From JBBQWT01 sp038210375 (GTDB lineage: Bacteria; Acidobacteriota; Terriglobia; Terriglobales; Acidobacteriaceae), in NCBI GenBank assembly GCA_038210375.1, contig JBBQWT010000045.1:1-9907 (forward strand): 9,907 nucleotides of DNA, read 5' to 3'. The translations under genes and the position numbers were made by a program. Below the pieces are notes generated by a model that was not told the DNA's origin, made no database searches, and saw only the letters and a program-made list of their open reading frames with translations. This document shows, in pieces, positions 1 through 6,181 of the stretch (within the stretch, counting starts at the first letter, position 1; every line of letters begins with the position of its first letter).

Positions 1-12
1 GAGGTCGAAGAC

Positions 13-198
13 ATGAAGCACAGCAGACTGGTGGGCCTGTTCGTAGCGCTGCTCGGGGTATTAGCGCTGTTTTCCAGCCTGAATAAGCCGGGCGTCGCCG
101 CATTGCGCGGTTCCGAGGTGCTGGGCCTGATTGGTTCCGGCGGGTGCTTCGGGGTTGGATTCGTGGGGCTCATCGGGAAGCTCCGGGTTCGGGATTAG
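13..198 (+). CDS. Small hypothetical two-helix membrane protein
   Basis: A 61-residue protein of unknown function. It is strongly hydrophobic in two stretches, about residues 6-22 (LVGLFVALLGVLALF) and 36-54 (rich in Gly, Leu and Val). They are separated by a short loop and followed by a basic tail (KLRVRD), so two membrane-spanning helices are likely. The ATG is preceded by GAGG at positions 1-4, about eight bases upstream, which fits a Shine-Dalgarno site at the window edge. Its 3' end overlaps the 3' end of the opposing hypothetical gene (170-589) by 29 bases, so at least one of the two ends may be altered. I recognise no family. Being short and hydrophobic, it could also be a chance frame. 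The ribosome binding site and clean transmembrane pattern favour a real gene. Confidence 0.5.
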   Translation: MKHSRLVGLFVALLGVLALFSSLNKPGVAALRGSEVLGLIGSGGCFGVGFVGLIGKLRVRD

Positions 199-589
199 AT
201 GACGCTTCCTCCATGAACGATCTTTGCTGATCTTCCCCGCCGTGGTATAGGAGGGGTCCGCCGTATTCGATCATCTTGGAAAGGACTAGGTCCACAGGCC
301 GCTTTCTCAGAGGAGGGTCGTTGTGGAGATCGCGGCTGAACTCGCCGCCGAGTACCCACATGTTGTCAACGTGTTTCTGGATCGTCTTTGGTGACAAATT
401 CGATGCTGCCAGATGCTCCAGGAAGGGACGGAACAACGTCACAGGGTGTTCGCCGGGAGCCAGATCTTTCTCCAGGCCCATCCAGGAACGTGGCCAGCCG
501 TTCAGATCCCGGCAGTAGTGTTCGACTCCATGGAGCGGCGCGGTGGCAGTGCGGTTTATTTTAGTGTTCTCGCCGTCACTTGTTTCCAC
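170..589 (-). CDS. Hypothetical protein with core-binding-like helical segment, probably truncated
   Basis: A 139-residue soluble protein. Residues about 55-80 (FLEHLAASNLSPKTIQKHV) resemble the SAM-like core-binding domain of tyrosine recombinases, where a similar NLSPKTI motif is common. No catalytic recombinase domain follows, so this is not an intact integrase. The segment around KMIEYGGPLLYHGGEDQQRS looks like a conserved family block. From memory, relatives continue after QRSF with a CRK-type helix, whereas here the frame runs into an unrelated 14-residue tail (MEEASSNPEPGASR). In a shifted frame a Trp-Arg-Lys follows directly, so a small indel may have replaced the natural C-terminus. 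The listed start is a GTG immediately upstream of the ISL3 transposase start, and the first dozen residues may be IS-derived. No good ribosome binding site was seen. Function unknown. Confidence 0.55.
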   Translation of the reverse strand: METSDGENTKINRTATAPLHGVEHYCRDLNGWPRSWMGLEKDLAPGEHPVTLFRPFLEHLAASNLSPKTIQKHVDNMWVLGGEFSRDLHNDPPLRKRPVDLVLSKMIEYGGPLLYHGGEDQQRSFMEEASSNPEPGASR

Positions 590-592
590 TTC

Positions 593-1845
593 ATGCTGCA
601 GCTCATCACAATTTTAAATCGGTGCCATCGCTTTCCGGGATTCGTTTACCAGCAGGCCCGCTTCAGTTCGGATCACCAGAGCATTGAAATCGCCGTGCGT
701 CCGCGCAAGGGCTCCAAGGCCGTCTGTTCGCGCTGCCATAAGCGCCCCCGGCTACGATCAACTCACCGAACGGCGTTTCGAGTTTATTCCTTTCTGGGGA
801 TTTCTGGTCTTTCTGCTTTACTCCATGCGGCGCGTCGATTGCCGCCGCTGCCAGGCGGTTGTCGTCGAGGAGGTCCCCTGGGGCGATGGCAAACGGACTC
901 TCACCAAAGCCTACATGCTATTCCTGGCTCGCTGGGCCCGCCGGTTGTCCTGGAAGGAAACGGCCGAGTCGTTTCGCACCTCCTGGGACAAGGTCTTCGA
1001 CGCGGTGGAGCACGTAGTCACCTGGGGCCTGGAGCACCGGGTGCTCGGCCAGATTGACGCCATTGGAGTCGACGAAATCCAATACGCCAGAGGTCACAAA
1101 TATCTCACCCTCGTCTACCAGATCGATCTGGGCGTGACCCGCCTTCTCTGGATAGGCAAAGAACGAACCATCGAATCCTTCCAGGGATTCTTCACCGCTA
1201 TGGGCAAGGACGTCATTTCCAAAATCGTCTTCGTCTGCTCCGACATGTGGGAACCCTATCTGAAACTCATCCGCGAACACTGCTCCGAGGCGCTGCATAT
1301 CCTTGACCGCTTCCCACATCGTCGCCAACATGAACAAGGCTCTGGACAACGTCCGTGCGGAGGAGACCAGCCGCATGAAGCGTGAGGGCCGTGCTGCGGT
1401 ACTCAGGAAATCCCGCTGGCTGCTGCTCCGACGTAGCGAGAGTCTCGGCACCGACCAGCACTTCCGGCTGCGCGATCTCCTGCGCTACAACCTCAAGACT
1501 GTCCGGGCCTACCTTCTCAAGGAAGCCTTTCAGCAACTTTGGGAATACAATTCACCCGTCTGGGCCGGCAAGTTCCTCGACGAGTGGTGCCGCCAGACCA
1601 TGCGATCCCGCATCGAACCAATGAAGAAGATCGCCAGCTCGCTCCGCAATCATCGCGAACTCATCTTGAACTATTTCCGCGCTCAAAAGCTGCTTTCCAG
1701 CGGCGTCGTGGAGGGCCTGAACAACAAGGCCAAAGTCACCATGAGAAGATCTTACGGTTTTCGCACCTATCGCGTCCTCGAACTCGCCCTCTACCACTCA
1801 CTTGGCAAGCTGCCCGAACCCGATTGCACCCACGATTTCTTCTAA
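593..1845 (+). pseudogene. ISL3-family transposase, disrupted by two frameshifts
   Basis: The transposase is spread over all three forward frames. It starts at ATG 593 (MLQLITILNR) in frame 2. It moves to frame 3 near base 743, between CHK and APGYDQL, where a codon appears to lack two bases. It moves to frame 1 at the CCC run 1313-1315, where an extra C separates ILDRF from HIVANMNK. Joined, it is about 417 residues, a normal length for ISL3. Visible features are paired zinc-binding cysteines (codons 725/734 and 840/849), a helix-turn-helix-like stretch (LSWKETAESF), and the DDE residues: Asp in GVDEIQY (1071-1073), Asp in CSDMW (1242-1244) and Glu in VVEGLNNKAK (1711-1713). All catalytic residues survive, so the inactivation is recent or the shifts are sequence errors. 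ISL3 enzymes catalyse cut-and-paste transposition. No reliable terminal repeats or target duplication were found. Confidence 0.92.
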
Positions 1846-1917
1846 CGAACCATACTTTAGATGAGTTGCCACAATGAAATCCCGGAGATGATCGAAGGGG
1901 CTTGAAGTCCTGAGTTC

Positions 1918-1929
1918 TAGGTTAACCTA
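1918..1929. repeat. 12-bp perfect palindrome
   Basis: TAGGTTAACCTA is identical to its reverse complement. It sits six bases before the ATG of the small gene at 1936, where a ribosome binding site would normally lie; no Shine-Dalgarno sequence is present. It could be an operator or part of a promoter: a weak TAACCT at 1923-1928 lies 15 bases after TTGAAG at 1902-1907. It could also be a chance feature near the right end of the ISL3 remnant. Role not established. Confidence 0.35.
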
Positions 1930-1935
1930 ACAAAT

Positions 1936-2142
1936 ATGAAGAGACCCCCGCCGGAGATAATCGAGGGACCGGAAGCATGGGAACGATTTAACGCTGTCAT
2001 GAAGGCTGTCATTGCGGTGCCCGGTACTGAGGTCAAGCGCCGGATCGCTGAGCACCGCAAGGAAGTTGACGCGAACTCTAACCGGCGCGGCCCGAAGAGG
2101 AAGAACGCCTCCCGCGTCCCTCCCTCTGGGCCTCCTGTTTAG
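1936..2142 (+). CDS. Small charged hypothetical protein
   Basis: A 68-residue protein beginning MKRPPPEIIEGPEAWERF. It has a probable amphipathic central helix (AWERFNAVMKAVIAVP) followed by a strongly basic tail (KRRIAEHRKE, then RRGPKRKNAS). I associate short proteins of this pattern with acidobacterial genomes, often beside mobile elements, but I cannot name a function. The ATG lacks a Shine-Dalgarno sequence and is preceded by a 12-bp palindrome. The stop codon (2140-2142) overlaps the stop codon of the convergent IS1595 transposase by three bases, within the TTAG at 2139-2142. The last residues (VPPSGPPV) may therefore lie in or next to the end of the insertion sequence. The gene is flanked on both sides by broken transposases. 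A nucleic-acid-binding or accessory role is possible from the basic tail, but this is speculation. Confidence 0.55.
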   Translation: MKRPPPEIIEGPEAWERFNAVMKAVIAVPGTEVKRRIAEHRKEVDANSNRRGPKRKNASRVPPSGPPV

Positions 2143-3119
2143 AAAGCTTCCGCCGCCGGAACTTCCTCCTTCCCGATCAGTTCCTTGTACGTAAGCCGCT
2201 TGCCTACAATCTGGGCCATCACGGTATTGAAGCGGTCTGCGTCGGTCAGTTTGTCGCCCGCGTCGTTTAGTCGGTTGTTGAAGCGGAAGGCCTGTTCGTC
2301 TATGTATCGGAACAGGTGGAAAGGTTCGACGCTCACGTAGGTTCCGTGCAGGCCCCGCTTGAGCAAGCTCCAGAAGTTCTCCATCCCATTTGTGTGAGCG
2401 TTGCCGTTGACATAACTTTCCGCATGATTGATGCTTGCGTGAACGTACTTCTCTTCAAGGCCCCAGTATGCGATAAGCTCATCGGTGAAGACGTTTGATC
2501 CCTTGCGAACGTTCGCGTTCACATGAGCATGAAGAGTCTCTTTGTCTCGGTTTTCGATAACCGCAGCGCGGACTTTGCCCCCGGCTGTAGCATCCCCATC
2601 ACAACAGTTTTACCCACCGTTCCCGCGCCCGGTTATCTTCTCTGCACGCTTTGTTTTGTGCATATTTCTGGCCTTTCCGCCGATGAAGGTCTCATCGACT
2701 TCAATCTTGCCGGATAGCTTGCGGGGATTCTCAGCCTGCATCGCAAGCCTTCCGCGCTGAAGCATGAACCATGCCGACTTTTGAGTGATCCCCATCGAAC
2801 GGTGTATCTCCCACGAACTGACTCCGTTCCTTGAGTTGGCAAGCAACCACATTACCGGAAGCCACTTATCCAAAGTTATCGGGGAGTCTTCAAAAATTGT
2901 TCCGACTTTCAATGAGAACTTCTGCTTTTCGTGCTTTTGATAACACTTAAACACGCGTGCGTTGGGAAGATATGCGACTTCATCCGAACCGCAGCGGGGA
3001 CAAGTGACCTTACCGTCGGGCCAACGCAACTTCACCATGTATGCATGGCATTTGTCTGAATCAGCGAAGTAGATAATCGCCTCCTGAAGAGTTGCTGGAG
3101 CCTTGTCAACGCTGTCCAT
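2139..3119 (-). pseudogene. IS1595-family (ISXO2-like) transposase, interrupted
   Basis: The gene starts at ATG 3119 (MDSVDKAPATLQEAIIYF) and ends at TAA 2139. The N-terminal 169 residues hold a zinc-ribbon-like region (Cys40, Cys43, Cys59, His63), the family block VGTIFEDSPITLDKWLPVMW, and the first catalytic Asp142 in KIEVDETFIGGK. The frame then meets TAA at 2610-2612 after GRGNGG. The conserved continuation KTVVMGMLQ is read one base over, and the original frame resumes at GKVRAAVIENRDKETLHAH. This implies an extra T before AAAACT and a missing G in the GGGGG run about 35 bases later, so the two shifts cancel. The C-terminal part keeps TDELIAYWGL and HTNGMENFWSLLKRG, which carry the second Asp and the third catalytic residue typical of the family. 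Without the stop it would be about 326 residues. It is probably non-functional unless the lesions are sequencing errors. Confidence 0.92.
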
Positions 3120-3162
3120 GAATTAAATATACAGGCAAACCGCCTGTCAGTCAAGTATATTT
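3119..3162 (-). promoter_or_regulatory. Promoter of the IS1595 transposase with inverted repeats
   Basis: On the minus strand TTGACT (3149-3154) is followed after exactly 17 bases by TATATT (3126-3131), a near-consensus sigma-70-type promoter. The -10 ends only six bases before the ATG at 3119, so transcription would begin at or next to the A of the start codon and give a leaderless mRNA; no Shine-Dalgarno is present. ACAGGC (3131-3136) and GCCTGT (3142-3147) form an inverted repeat inside the spacer. AAATATAC (3125-3132) and GTATATTT (3155-3162) form an 8-bp inverted repeat around the whole promoter. These could be transposase-binding terminal sequences or an autoregulatory operator. The promoter call is confident; the repeat roles are inference. 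Confidence 0.6.
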
Positions 3163-3169
3163 ACACCAT

Positions 3170-3202
3170 AAAAAAGGCGGCCCCCATTTGCTGGGCCGCC
3201 TT
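3170..3202 (-). terminator. Rho-independent terminator of the GvpL/F gene
   Basis: AAGGCGGCCC (3174-3183) pairs perfectly with GGGCCGCCTT (3193-3202) around a 9-base loop. On the minus strand the stem is followed by a run of T (the A run 3170-3175 on the plus strand). This is a classic intrinsic terminator 19 bases past the stop codon at 3221. It separates the GvpL/F gene from the IS1595 element. It also marks the boundary between chromosomal sequence and the element, which must end between about 3132 and 3170. Confidence 0.85.
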
Positions 3203-3220
3203 CGTATTTGGTGCCTGAGC

Positions 3221-3964
3221 TTAGCTGTTGCCGATCACTGTGCGCAGCTTTCCGGGCATGAAGTGATACGGCGGCCACGGTCCGCTGACCGATACCTGGC
3301 AGCCTTTCAATTGGGCCACCGCCGCGTTGGAACGGTTTTGATATTTTTCGATGGACTTGTTCTCGATCAGGTGGGCGATATCGATGGTGATGGCGCCGGA
3401 ATTGATCTTGCGGCAGCTTACTTCCTCTTCCAGGGGATGAAACAGCTTCTGGCACTGGACCGAGAGCGACCGCGCCTTGGTCTGGCATTCACGGTTCTGC
3501 ACCGCCTTTACCCGCAGGCGGCTGAGGTACTCGATGCCCGCCGCGCCCGGCGAATCATCACCGTTCAATATCTTGCGCAGCGATTCGTCTTTCACCAGCA
3601 GCTTGATGTGCATTTCGGCCTTGCCGCGAAGTTTGGAAACTGATTCGGTAAAGGCTTTCTTGTTGTTGCGCACGGCGCGGCGCAAGGCCTCGTCGTGATC
3701 AAAAATCGTGCCGAACCTGAACGGCAGTACGGTGGTGTTGCGGAAGCACTCGCTGATCACGGCCGCGTGCTCCAATATGGCCTTCTGGGTCAGGCTCCCT
3801 TCGGGGATGTATTCGCTGACGATCACCGCGAACTCGCCGCTGGGATAACCGAAAATCTGTGCCCCTCCAATTCCCTTCAACCCCACGATGGGAAAAGGAC
3901 GGCGGGCGTTGCCGCCTTCCACGAAAGCTTTTTGCTCAGTGATGCAGTATGCGTACCAAGACAT
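3221..3964 (-). CDS. GvpL/GvpF-family protein (gas vesicle synthesis type)
   Basis: A 247-residue protein with the hallmarks of the GvpL/GvpF family: an N-terminal WYAYCI strand (residues 3-8), the central block VLPFRFGTIFDHDEAL (79-94), the following GKAEMHIKLLVKD helix-strand (114-126), GIEYLSRLR (143-151), and the C-terminal SGPWPPYHF motif (227-235). In gas-vesicle producers GvpF and GvpL are accessory proteins, and GvpF binds the shell protein GvpA. No gvpA or other gvp gene is in this window, so its job here is open; isolated homologues are known in non-floating bacteria. The frame is open to 4117, but the start at 3964 is chosen because GGAG lies seven bases before that ATG and family similarity begins at MSWYAY. 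A strong terminator follows. The gene is divergent from the KimA-like transporter with a 304-base gap. Confidence 0.88.
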   Translation of the reverse strand: MSWYAYCITEQKAFVEGGNARRPFPIVGLKGIGGAQIFGYPSGEFAVIVSEYIPEGSLTQKAILEHAAVISECFRNTTVLPFRFGTIFDHDEALRRAVRNNKKAFTESVSKLRGKAEMHIKLLVKDESLRKILNGDDSPGAAGIEYLSRLRVKAVQNRECQTKARSLSVQCQKLFHPLEEEVSCRKINSGAITIDIAHLIENKSIEKYQNRSNAAVAQLKGCQVSVSGPWPPYHFMPGKLRTVIGNS

Positions 3965-4268
3965 GTGTTCGCTCCGATGTGCGGGCCGAGTGGCGATACC
4001 CCAGCGTTCAGTTTGGATTATTGAAGCTGCATCAAGGAAGTGGCGTTGAAGAACACGGCCCACCAGAGACCGTGTCATAACTTGCTCATCATATCCCTTA
4101 GCCTTAGCAAATAGCAAAGTATTTCCTGTTTTGGGAGGAAATCAGCGAAGCCAAGTGGGGCCTTAATAGCCCGTACAACCGCTCGCGGCTTTAGGAGGTT
4201 GCCGCGATTCTGGCGGCGATCAAGGCGGCCGGCCTGGCTCGGCTTTCCCTGGTTTACTATTCTTGCGT
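3965..4268. promoter_or_regulatory. Divergent intergenic region between GvpL/F and KimA-like genes
   Basis: No gene is evident in these 304 bases. On the minus strand TTGCTA (4112-4117) and TATGAT (4088-4093), 18 bases apart, form a plausible promoter for the GvpL/F gene with a leader of about 115 bases. On the plus strand only a weak TACTAT (4255-4260) lies just before the transporter ATG; if used, it would give an almost leaderless message. An AGGAGGT at 4193-4199 looks like a ribosome binding site but has no suitable start codon after it. I found no riboswitch resembling the ydaO/c-di-AMP type. Confidence 0.35.
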
Positions 4269-6134
4269 ATGAAACTGAAAGATTTGCTGCTGGGGCGCCC
4301 GCTGGCCACCGCCGATGAAGGCGCCGAGCACATCGGCCCTTCGGCGGGCATCTCAATTTTCGGGTTAGACGCCCTGAGCTCCGCCGCCTACGGGCCGGAG
4401 GCGGCGCTGACTCTGCTCATCCCCCTGGGCCTGGCCGGAATCCACTTCATCGTCCCGGTCATCGCCGCCATCCTGTTTCTGCTGACAATTGTGTTCTTCT
4501 CCTACCGGCAGACCATTGATGCTTACCCGGGGGGCGGTGGGTCATTTACGGTGGCCAGCGAGAACCTGGGAGCAGGCGCGGGGCTGCTGGCGGCGGCGGC
4601 GCTGATGATCGACTACGTGCTGACCGCGGCGGTGGGAATTTCGGCGGGAGTGGGTGCGCTGGTCTCGGCGTTTCCGATTTTGCACCCGCATATTCTGGCT
4701 TTGTGCCTCTTGATTCTTGTGGTGTTGACCCTGGTCAACCTGCGGGGAGTCAAGGACTCAGGCGCCGTCTTCCTGGCGCCTACTTATATCTTTCTGGGCA
4801 CGCTGATCACGGTAATCGTGGTAGGCATGGCGCGCGCGGTGGCGGCGGGCGGCCACCCGGTGGCGCTGGTTGCGGCGCCGGCGCCGCCGCCCGCGGTGGA
4901 ACTGCTGACCTGGTGGCTGATGCTCAAGGTCTTTGCCAGCGGGTGCGCCGCCATGACCGGGGTTGAAGCAGTGAGCAACGGGGTGACCGCATTTCGCGAA
5001 CCGGCGGCGCGTAACGCCAAGCTCACTCTGACCATCATCGTAATTCTCCTGATGGTGCTGCTGGCGGGCATTGCCCTGTTGTGTCGCGCCTATGGCATCG
5101 GCGCCACCATTCCTGAAGGTCCAGGCTATGAGAGTGTGTTGTCGCAACTGATCAAGGCGGTCATGGGGAAGGGCATTTTTTACTACCTCTCCATGGGGTC
5201 GATCCTGCTGGTGCTTTCCCTCTCCGCCAATACCGCCTTCGCTGATTTCCCCCGGCTGACCCGGGCCATTGCCCTGCATGATTATCTGCCGCATGTATTT
5301 ATCCTGCGGGGGCGTCGCCTGCTCTTTTCTCACGGCATTTACGCCCTGGTGGGGTTGACCGCGGTGCTGCTGATTATATTTGGCGGGGTCACCGACCGCC
5401 TCATTCCGCTATACGCAATTGGGGCATTTCTGGCTTTCACCCTCTCCCAGGCCGGCATGGTGATGCACTGGAAAAAACAAGGCCATGCAGGGAATACCTG
5501 GAAGATTTTCATCAATGGATTTGGGGCAATTGCCACCGGGGTGACCTTGGTGGTGGTGCTGGTTGCCAAATTCACCTCCGGGGCGTGGGTCACAGTGCTC
5601 CTGGCGCCGGCGCTGATCCTGGTGATGCGGGGGGTCAAGAGACACTACGAAGCGGTAAGCAAACAAATTGCCGATGCCCCGCCTATTGCCGCGGGCAGCA
5701 TCGGGCCTTACGTCCTGGTCCCAATGGACCGCTGGACCAGGATCACGCGTAAGGCACTGGCATTTGCCATGAACATTTCCAGCGACGTCGAGGCTTTCCA
5801 CGTTCACGCGGACCATAGCGATGACACCCTGGAGGCGGCGTGGAAGACCGAGGTTCTGGCGCCGTTGCAGGCGCTGGGCAAACCGCTTCCCCGGCTGGTG
5901 ATCTATCCTTCGCCCTTCCGTTTCGTAGTGCATCCCATCCTGGAACACGCATTGGAACTGGAAAAGCAGTATCCCGACCGGTTAATTGCGGTAGTTCTCA
6001 CCGACATGGTCGTGGCGCACTGGTGGCAGGGGCCGTTGCATAACCAGCGATCGGAGTTGCTGAACTTCCTGCTGATGCGCAAGGGGAAAGGCCGAATCGT
6101 AGTAATCAATGTGCCTTGGTATATCGAACCCTAG
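4269..6134 (+). CDS. KimA-like potassium/proton symporter (APC superfamily permease)
   Basis: A 621-residue inner-membrane transporter with about 12 hydrophobic segments (residues ~27-455) and a soluble cytoplasmic tail (~475-621), the architecture of Bacillus subtilis KimA (YdaO), a proton-coupled potassium importer. Residues matching those I recall for potassium binding in KimA are present: Asp34 and Tyr41 in FGLDALSSAAYG, Asp115, Tyr116 and Thr119 in MIDYVLT, Thr230 and Glu233 in GCAAMTGVEA, and Tyr382 in IPLYAIG. The SYRQTIDAYPGGGGSF block (78-93) is also typical. It probably imports potassium at low external concentration, although related APC members carry amino acids. ATG 4269 is preferred over TTG 4263, which lies in the same frame; neither has a clear ribosome binding site. 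The gene is single and convergent with aroDE, 47 bases apart. Confidence 0.87.
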   Translation: MKLKDLLLGRPLATADEGAEHIGPSAGISIFGLDALSSAAYGPEAALTLLIPLGLAGIHFIVPVIAAILFLLTIVFFSYRQTIDAYPGGGGSFTVASENLGAGAGLLAAAALMIDYVLTAAVGISAGVGALVSAFPILHPHILALCLLILVVLTLVNLRGVKDSGAVFLAPTYIFLGTLITVIVVGMARAVAAGGHPVALVAAPAPPPAVELLTWWLMLKVFASGCAAMTGVEAVSNGVTAFREPAARNAKLTLTIIVILLMVLLAGIALLCRAYGIGATIPEGPGYESVLSQLIKAVMGKGIFYYLSMGSILLVLSLSANTAFADFPRLTRAIALHDYLPHVFILRGRRLLFSHGIYALVGLTAVLLIIFGGVTDRLIPLYAIGAFLAFTLSQAGMVMHWKKQGHAGNTWKIFINGFGAIATGVTLVVVLVAKFTSGAWVTVLLAPALILVMRGVKRHYEAVSKQIADAPPIAAGSIGPYVLVPMDRWTRITRKALAFAMNISSDVEAFHVHADHSDDTLEAAWKTEVLAPLQALGKPLPRLVIYPSPFRFVVHPILEHALELEKQYPDRLIAVVLTDMVVAHWWQGPLHNQRSELLNFLLMRKGKGRIVVINVPWYIEP

Positions 6135-6181
6135 AGCCGGCGGTGATTCACAACTGCGAGCCAGCCGAAAGAGGGCGCACC

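Noticed and set aside
544..1871. Possible ISL3 terminal inverted repeats, TGGCA at 544 and TGCCA ending at 1871
   Set aside because: Only the outer five bases match cleanly; over 24 bases 11 agree, and the flanking 8-mers are not duplicated. Not enough to define the element's ends.
2128..3141. Possible IS1595 ends at GG-N4-CCTGT and ACAGG-N4-CC
   Set aside because: Few matching bases, no target duplication, and the right end would cut off the transposase's own -35 box. Boundaries left open.
3965..4117. N-terminal extension of the GvpL/F protein by 51 residues
   Set aside because: The extension has no family similarity, while GGAG is well placed before ATG 3964 and similarity begins there.
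4193..4199. AGGAGGT resembling a strong ribosome binding site
   Set aside because: No plausible start codon lies 5-10 bases downstream with a sensible frame, and it is 70 bases before the transporter start.
4080..4268. c-di-AMP (ydaO-type) riboswitch before the KimA-like gene
   Set aside because: The conserved loop sequences could not be recognised by eye; a covariance-model scan would settle it.
4758..5333. Long minus-strand frame inside the transporter gene
   Set aside because: Highly basic, repetitive product typical of an antisense shadow of GC-rich membrane-protein codons.
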